19,103 nt of DNA from JALZBN01 sp035525375 (GCA_035525375.1 DATLEI010000047.1:1-19103), one strand, 5' to 3'. Shown: positions 7,394-14,665, numbered from the stretch's first letter. Notes: generated by a model from the letters alone, not told the origin. Made by a program: numbers and translations.

Positions 7394-8304
7394 CCTTTTC
7401 TCCGCCCGCGGTTCCAGAAGCCGGGTCCGATGGGATCGGTGTAGTCGTCGACGGCGCGGAAGAAGCCGTTCTCGTCGACAGTGATCTGCAGCTGAGGCAG
7501 TGGGCGGGTAGCCGGGCCGAACGACGGCTGGCATCCTTGGAGCACGTCGAACGTCGACTGATGGCAGGGGCACAGGAGCTGCTTGCGGTCGTGCTCATAG
7601 AGACCCACGGGGCAGCCCGCGTGGGTGCACACCTTCGAAAACGCCAAGTATCCAGACGGCGACCAGTCCTCGCGGCCGGGCTGGGTGGTGATCGGGGAGG
7701 GGGCTGGGCGGAGTAGGAGCGTCTGGGAGTCACTGCTGCCGACCGAACCTTCGGGAAAGACGGTGAGCACCCCACCGACCTCGAGATCACTGATCCGAAC
7801 AGGCGAGCCATCGCTTCTGACCATCCGCGTCCCCTTCCGCCACTGCGTGCGGAAAAGCGTGCGTCCGGGGCTGGGGCCCAGCGAGCGAATCGGGAAGATC
7901 AGGGCCACGCCCAGGGCTCCGACCCCGCCGAACAAGAGTCGGAGCAGGAAACGACGGCGCTCGAAGGACTCCTCACCTCGGACAAATGACTCTTTGAACG
8001 CGGCCTTGTCCTCGTCGCTGCCGATCAGGTTCTCCCGTTCCTGCACGAAGGGCCCCTGAGCCATGAGCGCCTTGCCCCAAAGGGTGATGCCGAACCCGAG
8101 TCCGCCTAGGCACACGAAGAGGAGCGCGCCCTCGGCCTGTGTCTGGCCACCGAGCCAGTAGGTGACTGCAAGCGCGAGACCGGCGACCGTTGCGATGACG
8201 AAGGCGACGGCGATCGTTCGCTCGGCGCGCTCAGGGTGCCGTGCCGCGGGATCGAAGTGTGGATCGTGCGGCTCTGTACCCTCTGGTCGGTTGCTCTCGG
8301 TCAT
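7390..8304 (-). CDS. qcrA: Rieske iron-sulfur subunit of the bc1 complex
   Basis: A 304-aa actinobacterial-type Rieske protein. It has three N-terminal transmembrane helices (about 31-50, 59-77 and 120-139), the last preceded by RRRF, and a C-terminal [2Fe-2S] domain. The cluster ligands are C226 and H228 in CTHAGC and C245 and H248 in CPCH; C231 and C247 form the structural disulfide. It accepts the first electron from menaquinol and passes it to the haems of QcrC. The ATG at 8304 overlaps the qcrC stop as ATGA; an upstream in-frame start at 8322 is less likely because of this coupling. Three helices instead of one is the known actinobacterial feature. Confidence 0.95.
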   Translation of the reverse strand: MTESNRPEGTEPHDPHFDPAARHPERAERTIAVAFVIATVAGLALAVTYWLGGQTQAEGALLFVCLGGLGFGITLWGKALMAQGPFVQERENLIGSDEDKAAFKESFVRGEESFERRRFLLRLLFGGVGALGVALIFPIRSLGPSPGRTLFRTQWRKGTRMVRSDGSPVRISDLEVGGVLTVFPEGSVGSSDSQTLLLRPAPSPITTQPGREDWSPSGYLAFSKVCTHAGCPVGLYEHDRKQLLCPCHQSTFDVLQGCQPSFGPATRPLPQLQITVDENGFFRAVDDYTDPIGPGFWNRGRRKG

Positions 8305-9095
8305 GCCCTTGTGCCAACCCACGCAACAAACAAGATGAGGGACCCGAGCCCGAACAGTAGGCCGACGAAGCCCTCGGGGATCGGCCCGAAATGGCCGAGC
8401 CCGGCGCCACCAGCATCGTCGGGATGCTGGAGATACTCCACGTAGCGGACAACGTCGTCCACCTGCTTATCGCTCAACGTTTCGGGTCCAAAGACGGGCA
8501 TGTTTCCGGGACCTATGCGCTGAGCCTCGGCGATCTGGACCGGTGTGGGGGGATGGAGCGACGGCGCGAACGCGCCGTAACTGAGGGCACCGCCGACGCC
8601 AGCGGCATTGTGACAAGCGGCGCAGTTGGTGAGGAACAGTTCGGCGCCCGCGGACAGGGAGGCCCCCTTCAAGTCGACGACGGGAATGGGTGGACCCCCG
8701 GGTGCAAGTGAGGTGACGTAGGCCACCAAGGCGGCGCGCTGAGCGTCGTTGAAAGCCGGAGGCTTGCGGACGGCCTGAGAGTTCGTGTCGGCGAGGGGCA
8801 TGCGGCCAGTCGCGATATAGAAGTCCACTGACGCGGCACCGACGCCGCGAAGCGACGGCGCGGCCACTCCTCCGGACAGCCGGGCCCCCTCGCCTTGAGG
8901 GCCGTGACAACTCGAGCACGACTCCAGGTAGAGGCGCCGGCCTTCATCGAGCTGGAGCGGATTGCCCTGACCCTGGGTCGGGGCGGTTTGTTGGGACCCG
9001 CGCGCCGGAGCCGCGGCCACCAGGGCGATACAGCCGCTGGCAATGAGCGCCAAGCCGGTGGCAACCAGTTTCGACGGGCGCCGGATGGGGATCAC
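8301..9095 (-). CDS. qcrC: Di-haem cytochrome c subunit of the bc1 complex
   Basis: A 264-aa membrane-anchored cytochrome cc that replaces a soluble cytochrome c between the bc1 and aa3 complexes. It has an N-terminal signal helix (about 10-30), two haem-binding motifs CSSCH (60-64) and CAACH (158-162), and likely axial methionines M99 (GRMPL) and M199 (NMPVF). A C-terminal transmembrane helix lies at about 241-260 with a short tail. The start is GTG at 9095, two bases after the ctaE stop. Having two haems with no separate cytochrome c gene nearby supports a direct bc1-aa3 supercomplex, as established in Corynebacterium and Mycobacterium. Confidence 0.95.
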   Translation of the reverse strand: MIPIRRPSKLVATGLALIASGCIALVAAAPARGSQQTAPTQGQGNPLQLDEGRRLYLESCSSCHGPQGEGARLSGGVAAPSLRGVGAASVDFYIATGRMPLADTNSQAVRKPPAFNDAQRAALVAYVTSLAPGGPPIPVVDLKGASLSAGAELFLTNCAACHNAAGVGGALSYGAFAPSLHPPTPVQIAEAQRIGPGNMPVFGPETLSDKQVDDVVRYVEYLQHPDDAGGAGLGHFGPIPEGFVGLLFGLGSLILFVAWVGTRA

Positions 9096-9097
9096 GG

Positions 9098-9712
9098 CTA
9101 CTTGATGAGAAAGATCGTGATGTAGAGGCCGACCCAGACGACATCAACGAAGTGCCAGTAGTAGGTGACCGCCGTGGCGGCGGGTCCGTCACCGGGGTCG
9201 GGCCCGGGGCCTACCAGGCGTCCGAGCAAGGCGATCATGAGGATCAGGCCGATGAAAACGTGAAGCCCGTGGAAGCCGGTCAGCAGGAAAAACAGCGAGC
9301 CGTATGCATCTGTGGACGGTGTGAACCCAATCGTCAGCCACTCCAGTACCTCATTCCCGAGGAACACGGCGCCGAGCACAAGCGTCACCACGATCCATTT
9401 GCGGGCTGCCTTGCGCTCCTCGTTTCGGATCCTGTGATCGGCCGCCTGCATGGTGAAGCTCGACACGATGAGGACAACAGTGAAGAGACCCTCCCGAATG
9501 GGATCGAGTTCGACATCGGGAGGGGGCCAGACCGTAGTGGTCGCGCGTATCGTGAAGTAGGAGGCGAAAAGGCCGGCGAAGAACATCAGCTCTGACGCCA
9601 ACCAGACCATGACGCCGACTGCGAGCGTCGAGGGGCGCTCCGGGCCGACGGGTCGAGGTCGAGGTCGAGGTCGCGGAGCGTTCCTAAGGCCCGCCACCTC
9701 AGCGCCCGTCAC
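9098..9712 (-). CDS. ctaE: Cytochrome c oxidase subunit III
   Basis: A 204-aa membrane subunit with five helices, the short form of subunit III. Conserved segments are WLASELMFFAGLFASYF with the buried Glu, FHGLHVFIGLILM and the closing YYWHFVDVVWVGLYITIFLIK. It stabilises the oxygen-reducing core. It is the first gene of the operon. The start is GTG at 9712, 8 nt after a good -10 box and without a Shine-Dalgarno, so a leaderless message is likely. The N-terminal extension contains an RPRPRPRP run encoded by four near-perfect copies of a six-base unit (about 9654-9677), an odd low-complexity tract that could slip during replication. Confidence 0.93.
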   Translation of the reverse strand: MTGAEVAGLRNAPRPRPRPRPVGPERPSTLAVGVMVWLASELMFFAGLFASYFTIRATTTVWPPPDVELDPIREGLFTVVLIVSSFTMQAADHRIRNEERKAARKWIVVTLVLGAVFLGNEVLEWLTIGFTPSTDAYGSLFFLLTGFHGLHVFIGLILMIALLGRLVGPGPDPGDGPAATAVTYYWHFVDVVWVGLYITIFLIK

Positions 9713-9750
9713 GATTTTGGATCCTAGGTGTCGGCTCTCCGGCGGTGCAA
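9713..9750 (-). promoter_or_regulatory. Candidate leaderless promoter of the bc1-aa3 operon
   Basis: On the minus strand there is TTGCAC (9745-9750), an 18-nt spacer and TAGGAT (9721-9726), followed after 8 nt by the GTG start of ctaE. Initiation 7-9 nt after the -10 box would put the first transcribed base at or just before the start codon. No Shine-Dalgarno is present, consistent with a leaderless mRNA. The same 63-nt gap also serves the divergent ctaG. Confidence 0.55.
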
Positions 9751-9775
9751 TGGACGCGGCGCGTAGCGTGAGAGG

Positions 9776-10672
9776 GTGATCTTGGCGGCGTCCGATCCCG
9801 ACGTCACACTGCGTGGGTTGCTTCTGGACTGGTCATTCGACCCGCTGCCAATTATCGGTCTCGTGGTGGGCTTGGTCTTGTATGTGGGCGGAGTGCGTCG
9901 CTTGGCGCACCGGGGACGGCGTTGGCCGCCGGCGCGTACCGTGTCGTTTGTCTCCGGGACCGTCGTCGTTGCCCTTGCCCTGTTGTCGGGCCTGGCTTCC
10001 TACGACGAGAGTCGTTTCGTCGTCCACGTCGTGCAGCACCTGATGGTGTCGATGGTCGCGGCGGTGTTCTTCGTGCTGAGTGGGCCGATCACCCTGGCAC
10101 TGCAGGCCGGATCGCGGACGACTCAGCGCCGGCTCGTGCGGGTGCTGCACAGCCGACCGATCGCGGCGCTGACTCATCCGGTCGCGGCGCTGGCGTTGTT
10201 CGGCGGCACGCTGTTCGTCCTCTACTTCACCGGCCTCTACGACCTGTCGCTGCGCAACCGCTCGGTGCACGAGCTGGTGCACCTTCACTTCCTCTTCGTC
10301 GGGCTGCTCTTCTTCTGGATGGTCGTCGGCGTGGACGTCATGCGCGGCCGGCTGCCGTATGGAGCCTGCCTTCTCTGCGTTTTGGCGACGGTGCCGATGC
10401 ATGCCTTCCTCGGCATCGCCCTGATGAGCTCATCGTCGCCCCTGTTCTCCTCACACACCCTTGCTGATCAGCGCGCCGGCGCGGGGATCCTGTGGGCAGT
10501 CGGTGATCTGGTGACGCTTGTTGTCGGCGGCATCGTGCTGGCCCAGTGGATGTCGCACGAGGAGCGGGTGGCGGCGCGCGAGGACCGGCTTGGCCCGGAC
10601 GGGCTAGCCGGTGCCCAACCGAGCTCTCAGTCGGGCATCGACCCGGTAGGCGTCGTCGAGGACACGTGCTGA
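9776..10672 (+). CDS. ctaG: CtaG-type cytochrome c oxidase assembly factor (caa3_CtaG family)
   Basis: A 298-aa polytopic membrane protein with about seven helices. It carries the family signature of scattered membrane histidines: VVHVVQHLMVSMVAAVFF, HELVHLHFLFVGLLFFW and a late DQRAGAGILWAVGDLV segment. In Bacillus this family is needed to assemble the caa3 oxidase, probably in copper handling for the CuB/CuA sites. Its place directly divergent from the aa3-bc1 operon fits that role. The start is GTG at 9776 with GAGAGG just before it; a TAGCGT six bases upstream could be a -10 box of a leaderless transcript. Its last 69 nt overlap the end of the opposite-strand dehydrogenase gene. Confidence 0.85.
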   Translation: MILAASDPDVTLRGLLLDWSFDPLPIIGLVVGLVLYVGGVRRLAHRGRRWPPARTVSFVSGTVVVALALLSGLASYDESRFVVHVVQHLMVSMVAAVFFVLSGPITLALQAGSRTTQRRLVRVLHSRPIAALTHPVAALALFGGTLFVLYFTGLYDLSLRNRSVHELVHLHFLFVGLLFFWMVVGVDVMRGRLPYGACLLCVLATVPMHAFLGIALMSSSSPLFSSHTLADQRAGAGILWAVGDLVTLVVGGIVLAQWMSHEERVAAREDRLGPDGLAGAQPSSQSGIDPVGVVEDTC

Positions 10673-11575
10673 GTGCTCGAGGCGCTTCTTCTCGTCCGCC
10701 GTGAGCGAGATGACCAGCTGATGCTGGATTCCCGACCGGCCCACGATGCAGGGCAGGCCCAGAACGACGTCACCAATGCCGTACTCGGGGCGAGGTTGGC
10801 TGGAGACCACCAGCAGCTGCCTCTGGTCTCTGCGTATGCAGCGCACGATGCAGACTGCGGCCACGGCAACTCCTTGGCTGGTGTAGCCCTTGCGCTGGAT
10901 GATGTCCAAGCCCCGCCTGAGCACGCCCTCCACGAGTTCGTCCCTGATAGTGCTCACCGGATCCCCAGTCGGAAGCGAGAAGTCGTCAAGCTTGACCGAA
11001 CCGACCGCAGCGCTCGACCACACCGGGAACGCGCTTTGGCCGTGCTCACCGATGACGTAGGCGTGCACGTCGGCCTCGTTCACCTCAAGCACGCGGCCCA
11101 GCTGGTGGGACAAGCGCGCCGTCTCCAGCAGAGTACCCGTGCCCAGGATCAAGTTGGGAGGTCGGGATGACCGCTCAATGGCGATCCGCGTGAGTACGTC
11201 GACCGGATTGGTGGTCAAGATGAGAATTGCCTCGGGCGCCACGTCGTCGAGCGCGTCGACGGCCTCCCGGATGACCGAGGCGTTGGTCGCCAGCAGCTCG
11301 AGGCGGCTCTTGACGATCTTTGCATCTCCGACTGTGACAACGACGATGTCAGCATCGGCTAGGTCGGCATAGTTGTTGGTGGCCGCCAGCTCGACCTCGT
11401 CGAGTAGCGGCACGCCGTCCTCGATGTCCCATGCTTCCGCCTCGGCTCGATCGAGCGTGCGGTCAAACAGCACCACCCGCCGGCAGGCGCCCAGCAGGAC
11501 CAGCGCGTTGGCGACAGCGCTGCCGACGTGGCCGGCGCCCAGCACCCCAACGGTGAAAGAACCGGTGGAAGCCAC
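10604..11575 (-). CDS. LDH/MDH-superfamily NAD-dependent dehydrogenase, probably L-lactate dehydrogenase-like
   Basis: A 323-aa cytosolic 2-hydroxyacid dehydrogenase. It has the NAD-binding GAGHVG at residues 13-18, the TTNPVD strand-turn, the catalytic His in GEHGQS (H178) and the substrate arginine in ETARL (R154). Two positions differ from the family: the Asp that pairs with the catalytic His is Glu (E151), and the specificity loop reads GDAKIVKSR instead of the usual Q/R-K-P-G-x-T/S-R, placing Ala where LDH has Gln and MDH has Arg. The distal loop arginine (R91) is kept. The substrate is therefore uncertain. The start used is GTG at 11575, giving family length; a GTG at 11629 would add 18 residues. 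Neither has a good ribosome-binding site. Confidence 0.75.
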   Translation of the reverse strand: MASTGSFTVGVLGAGHVGSAVANALVLLGACRRVVLFDRTLDRAEAEAWDIEDGVPLLDEVELAATNNYADLADADIVVVTVGDAKIVKSRLELLATNASVIREAVDALDDVAPEAILILTTNPVDVLTRIAIERSSRPPNLILGTGTLLETARLSHQLGRVLEVNEADVHAYVIGEHGQSAFPVWSSAAVGSVKLDDFSLPTGDPVSTIRDELVEGVLRRGLDIIQRKGYTSQGVAVAAVCIVRCIRRDQRQLLVVSSQPRPEYGIGDVVLGLPCIVGRSGIQHQLVISLTADEKKRLEHSARVLDDAYRVDARLRARLGTG

Positions 11576-11664
11576 GAAGCCCGAAGGTAGACGCTGGGCC
11601 GCTCGGCGGGATACTCCGACATGCTCCACCCCATGTGTCTTTGTCGGTCACGCTCTAGGTTTGG

Positions 11665-11723
11665 TGCGCTCAAAGTGTCGTGAAATCGGCGACTTTGCCT
11701 CAGATCACAGCACCTTGAGCGCA
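11665..11723 (-). promoter_or_regulatory. 13-bp stem upstream of the dehydrogenase gene
   Basis: TGCGCTCAAAGTG (11665-11677) and CACCTTGAGCGCA (11711-11723) are inverted copies with one mismatch, which would be a G-U pair in minus-strand RNA, separated by 33 nt. The structure lies in the leader or promoter region of the LDH-like gene, between it and the att repeat. The rest of the 11576-11891 gap holds only this, the att copy and no convincing gene. Confidence 0.4.
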
Positions 11724-11749
11724 ACGAAACGTGTGGCAGGGAGGACGGG

Positions 11750-11792
11750 GAGCCCGAGGTCGGACTCGAACCGACGACCTGCTCATTACGAG
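11750..11792. repeat. attR-like direct repeat: 3' part of tRNA-Thr
   Basis: These 43 bases are identical to 18770-18812. They correspond to tRNA-Thr nucleotides 32-73 plus one 3' flanking base, read on the minus strand. The 5' half of a tRNA is absent here and the sequence diverges immediately on both sides (G versus T on the left, G versus T on the right), so this is not a working tRNA but a fragment left by site-specific integration. Confidence 0.88.
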
Positions 11793-11891
11793 GTGTTCCG
11801 GCGCGAGCGCAGTGCCGACCTGCATGTTTGCAGCTCAACGGCGTGCGAAACGGGCAAAGTTGTCCGCTCGGTTCGCAAGCTCCGCACGGCA

Positions 11892-12041
11892 CTATGACCG
11901 GTCGCGACTCCCGCGCCACCAATCGCGAACTGTGGCTGCAACCGCGAGCAGCAGCAGGATGAGAATGCGGTCGCCCCAGCGGTCCATCCAGTCCTCAAGA
12001 CGACGCGCGGACTTGCCTCGGCGTTCCCGACGCTTCCTCAT
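11892..12041 (-). CDS. Small membrane protein, 49 aa
   Basis: The product begins with a strongly basic segment (MRKRRERRGKSARR), then an amphipathic stretch with EDWMDRWGD and one hydrophobic helix (about residues 26-38, ILILLLLAVAATV) ending WWRGSRDRS. It would be a single-span protein with basic residues on both ends. The frame extends upstream, but this ATG is where a natural protein seems to begin; AGGA lies about eleven bases before it. It is the first gene inside the island next to the left att copy. I do not recognise the family, and small toxin-like or accessory peptides can look like this, but nothing proves it. Confidence 0.4.
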   Translation of the reverse strand: MRKRRERRGKSARRLEDWMDRWGDRILILLLLAVAATVRDWWRGSRDRS

Positions 12042-12152
12042 CGGTGGTGCTGTCCTGGCTGGTCCACGCTGCGGGACGCTAGGCGGGACGAGTGACGAGA
12101 ACGGAGGAGGGAGGCCGGCGCGCGGGGCTTGCCGTCGCGGCAAACTGAAGAG

Positions 12153-12659
12153 GTGGATGGACCAGAAGACGATAGAGACTCTTATCGGGAGGTCGCACGG
12201 CGCGCCCAGCAGTTGTTGAAGGCGGGTGGCCCTACCGACGGCCTGCCGCCTGCAGAGTTCCTGGAGCGAATCGTTGCCGTGATCAACAGCACTCCGGAGC
12301 CCGACGAGGAACTAGTTGGCTGGGTGGGGTGCGGAGACCTCGAGAACCTCGTGCGTGACCACGGGGTCGAGCTCTGGGAGCAGATCGAGCGCCTGGCGCG
12401 AAGTGACGCTCGCTTCCGGCGCGCCCTTCGCTCCGTCTGGGCCTATGACTCGCCGGAGTACGAGCGTCGCAGCGCTCTCCTGGGAGAGCTGGGTGAGTTC
12501 CGGACCACCTGGATCCGGTTTGTCGTCGAGCCCACGGACCTGAGCGACAAGCCCGGCCTCTCGTGGCGCGCGATTGAACTCGAGGGCTCAGTATCTAAGC
12601 AGCAACTTGCGCCATTGCTGAGGTCGATCGCTGAATGGTTCGAGCGGGACACCGAGTAG
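12153..12659 (+). CDS. DUF6869-like protein
   Basis: A soluble protein of 168 aa. The central part, FLERIVAVINSTPEPDEELVGWVGCGDLENLVRDHG in outline, followed by a helix with WEQIERLA and ARFRRALRSVW, matches what I know of DUF6869 (I..I......LA..GAG.LEDLL..HG...I...E..A..D..FR..L..VW). These often occur as scattered cargo or immunity-like genes, and no biochemical role is established. The usual GAGPLE here reads GCGDLE. The start is uncertain: GTG at 12153 is used, with GAAGAG immediately before it; a TTG at 12129 would add eight residues. It converges with the fic gene. Confidence 0.65.
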   Translation: MDGPEDDRDSYREVARRAQQLLKAGGPTDGLPPAEFLERIVAVINSTPEPDEELVGWVGCGDLENLVRDHGVELWEQIERLARSDARFRRALRSVWAYDSPEYERRSALLGELGEFRTTWIRFVVEPTDLSDKPGLSWRAIELEGSVSKQQLAPLLRSIAEWFERDTE

Positions 12660-12672
12660 GGAAGGTCTTCCC
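12659..12672. terminator. Short palindrome between convergent genes
   Basis: GGGAAG-GT-CTTCCC begins at the stop of the DUF6869-like gene and lies between it and the end of the convergent fic gene. A six-pair stem with a two-base loop and no T-tract is a weak candidate for a bidirectional terminator. Confidence 0.2.
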
Positions 12673-12687
12673 GCTACAGCAGAGGGC

Positions 12688-13866
12688 TCACCGTTCCAAG
12701 ATGCGGATCACTTCGCCTGCAGCGAACACTCGGCCATAACGGCGACCAGTTGCCTCTCGGACAATCCCAGCTTCGGCGAGGCGAGCGATGGCTGTCGTCG
12801 CCGCCTGCCGGCTGACCCCGTGGACGCTCGCCACCCAGCCTGTGGCCAGAAGTGGGCGAGCGATGAGCCCGTCGATCAAGTCGATGGCAAGGCCTCGCAG
12901 CCCTTGCTGACGAGCTAGTGCTCGAGTCTCTTCCTGGTACACGAGCAGCTGGCGAACCTTCTCCGTCGTCGACTCCGCTTGAGTCGCAATGCCCTTGGAG
13001 AAGAACGCCACCCAGTCGTCCCAACCGCCTGTCTCGCTCACGCGCCGGAGTTGGTCTTGGTACTCGCGGCGCCGAGCCTCGAACCACGGCGACACGGTGA
13101 GGAGAGGTTCATGGATCACGTTCTCCCGGAGCAGTTGCAAGACGATCAGTAGCCGGCCGATGCGACCGTTCCCGTCATTGAAAGGATGCAATGCTTCGAA
13201 CTGGTAGTGGGCTAGGGCGGCGCGCACCACGGCCGGCAGGGTCGACTGTCCGTTGACCCAGTCGGCCCAGCCTCGAAGAGCGACTTCCAAAGCCGGGCCC
13301 GGTGGCGGTGGCACGAAATGCGCTTCGGTCACCCGGCCGCCCGGAGAGCCGATGACGACCTGATGGTCGCGCACCTTGCCTGCCCTTGTACCGTCGGCGG
13401 CGGTCCCGGAGACAAGAAGTTGGTGGAGCTCACCGAGGAGTCCGAACGAGATCCCGCGCTCGGGAACACTCGCATACGCGTGCTCCGCGGCCGTTACGTA
13501 GTTGAGCACCTCCCGCAATTCAGGGGTTCGCCGAGGGGCCTGGAGGTCGTCCGGATCGGCCTCCAATACCTCGCTGAGTGGCGCGTACGTGCCTTCCAGC
13601 GCGGAAGTCGACTGTGCTTCTCGACGGAGCGTGGGCCGGCGCAGGAGTGCCGGGTCAGGAACGTGACGACCGGCTTGGTCTAGGCGGCCGAGACTGAGCA
13701 TGGAATCGCTGACGACACGCCAGGTTGTCGGCGAAAGTTCGACGACCGTCGGCAAGGGGTCAGGCACGAATGCCCAATGCTCGTAGTCCTCGCCGAAGCG
13801 AGCGTCATGGCCACGGATCGGAACCAATCGACCGACCGGACTCGACCGCAGCGCCTCTAGGTCCAC
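12688..13866 (-). CDS. Fic family protein with N-terminal inhibitory motif and C-terminal winged helix
   Basis: A 392-aa cytosolic Fic enzyme, a family that usually transfers AMP from ATP to a protein hydroxyl. The full active-site motif HPFNDGNGRIGR is at 227-238 (catalytic H227; ATP-phosphate-binding D231, N233, R235 and R238). The inhibitory motif T-x3-E-G is at 87-92 (TSALEG), which makes it a class II Fic that restrains itself through its own N-terminal helix, so no separate antitoxin is required. The C-terminal part (about 320-392) looks like a winged helix-turn-helix (GVSRQAATTAIARLAEAGIV), as in Fic proteins that may bind DNA. The GTG start is six bases after a TACACT -10-like box. 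A large inverted repeat lies upstream. Targets are unknown. Confidence 0.92.
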   Translation of the reverse strand: MDLEALRSSPVGRLVPIRGHDARFGEDYEHWAFVPDPLPTVVELSPTTWRVVSDSMLSLGRLDQAGRHVPDPALLRRPTLRREAQSTSALEGTYAPLSEVLEADPDDLQAPRRTPELREVLNYVTAAEHAYASVPERGISFGLLGELHQLLVSGTAADGTRAGKVRDHQVVIGSPGGRVTEAHFVPPPPGPALEVALRGWADWVNGQSTLPAVVRAALAHYQFEALHPFNDGNGRIGRLLIVLQLLRENVIHEPLLTVSPWFEARRREYQDQLRRVSETGGWDDWVAFFSKGIATQAESTTEKVRQLLVYQEETRALARQQGLRGLAIDLIDGLIARPLLATGWVASVHGVSRQAATTAIARLAEAGIVREATGRRYGRVFAAGEVIRILER

Positions 13867-13916
13867 ATATCAAGTGTAGCGAACAAAACTGGACATCTGC
13901 CGGTCACTTGTCCAGT
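13867..13916 (-). promoter_or_regulatory. Candidate fic promoter with inverted-repeat operator
   Basis: On the minus strand TACACT (13873-13878) stands six bases before the fic GTG, giving a likely leaderless start. A perfect 8-bp inverted repeat, ACTGGACA (13888-13895) and TGTCCAGT (13909-13916), has arm centres 21 bp apart, two helical turns, and covers the spacer and -35 zone. No good -35 hexamer is seen. The arrangement suggests a dimeric repressor, possibly the winged helix of the Fic protein itself (inference). Confidence 0.45.
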
Positions 13917-14098
13917 CCACGGAACGATCGCTCGACCAGCGAAGGCGAAGAGGTTCCCGCGCCCGCTGGTCCAAGTGTCTCCATCGGGATCGCCGGTTGA
14001 GCCGACCTTGCCGCAGGGGTCGACGTCGAGCCAGAACGGTGGCACGTGGCAGAGCGCGACACCTAAGGCCGCGAACGCTTGGCTATGCCGCGTCCGGC

Positions 14099-14665
14099 AT
14101 GATGCGGAGAGTGCGATCGCTCCGAAGGGGAGGCTCGTGGTTGCGGGGGAACTTCCTGATGATCGCGGCCATCGCCTCGCCCGTCCTCGCCATTGCCGCG
14201 GTAGTTGTCGTTGGGTACCTGGTCTTCCTGGCACCGTTTGAAGAGCCTGCCGTCGCTCAAGACGAGGCACTCATGCGTCAAACCCTTACGCACCTAGGGA
14301 TTGTCGACAAGGAGTTCGCTGCCCTGGCAACGCCCGATGGAGCGAACCCGGCCTCGGGCTTCAAGAAGACGGATTGCACTGTCGAGAGCGGTGGTGTCGT
14401 TCAACCTTGGGTCCGTCGTTCCTGGAACGTCGCACCGTCCAACGCTCCCCGTACCGCCGACGACGTGGCACGGGTGCTTGTCCGAGATGGCTGGACTGGT
14501 TCGACCACCCCCGGCCCAGCCGGCTCCTACCACCTGCAGCGCGACCACGCCGGATGGACGAGTTGGGTAGTCGTGACACTCTCCTACGAACGTGATGAGG
14601 TGTTTATCGATGCAGGTGTACTTGGGGAAGAACCTTGTCGGCTCGCTGATGGTGATTCTCGGTGA
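14099..14665 (+). CDS. Membrane-anchored extracytoplasmic protein, unknown function, 188 aa
   Basis: The N-terminus is Arg-rich (MMRRVRSLRRGGSW) followed by one transmembrane helix (about residues 20-44, IAAIASPVLAIAAVVVVGYLV). An outside domain of about 140 residues follows. It contains two cysteines, in KKTDCTVESGG and in EEPCRLADG, spaced as if they could form a disulfide, plus a run of aromatic strands (GWTSWVVVTLSYE). The topology is N-in, C-out. The start could instead be the ATG at 14156, which has GGGGGA upstream but would lose the basic leader. It is followed 48 nt later by another gene on the same strand. I do not recognise the family. Confidence 0.55.
   Translation: MMRRVRSLRRGGSWLRGNFLMIAAIASPVLAIAAVVVVGYLVFLAPFEEPAVAQDEALMRQTLTHLGIVDKEFAALATPDGANPASGFKKTDCTVESGGVVQPWVRRSWNVAPSNAPRTADDVARVLVRDGWTGSTTPGPAGSYHLQRDHAGWTSWVVVTLSYERDEVFIDAGVLGEEPCRLADGDSR

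Noticed and set aside
9654..9677. CRISPR or regulatory meaning of the GAGGTC repeats
   Set aside because: These are four copies of a six-base unit within the ctaE coding region, giving Arg-Pro repeats; there are no spacers. No CRISPR array was seen anywhere in the window.
11750..11792. Second tRNA-Thr gene
   Set aside because: Only nucleotides 32-73 are present; the acceptor 5' strand, the D arm and the 5' side of the anticodon stem are missing.
11731..11830. Open frames reading GRTRTDDLLITR (plus strand here) and VGLEPTTCSLRV (near 18780)
   Set aside because: These are translations of the tRNA-Thr sequence and its 43-bp copy, a well-known source of false proteins.
11793..11891. Integrase arm-site repeats shared by the two island ends
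   Set aside because: Comparison by eye of 11793-11891 with 18683-18769 gave only short, chance-level similarities.
13997..14098. Extended N-terminus of the two-cysteine membrane-anchored protein
   Set aside because: The upstream 34 codons are Arg-rich shadow-like sequence; the signal-anchor pattern begins naturally at the ATG at 14099.
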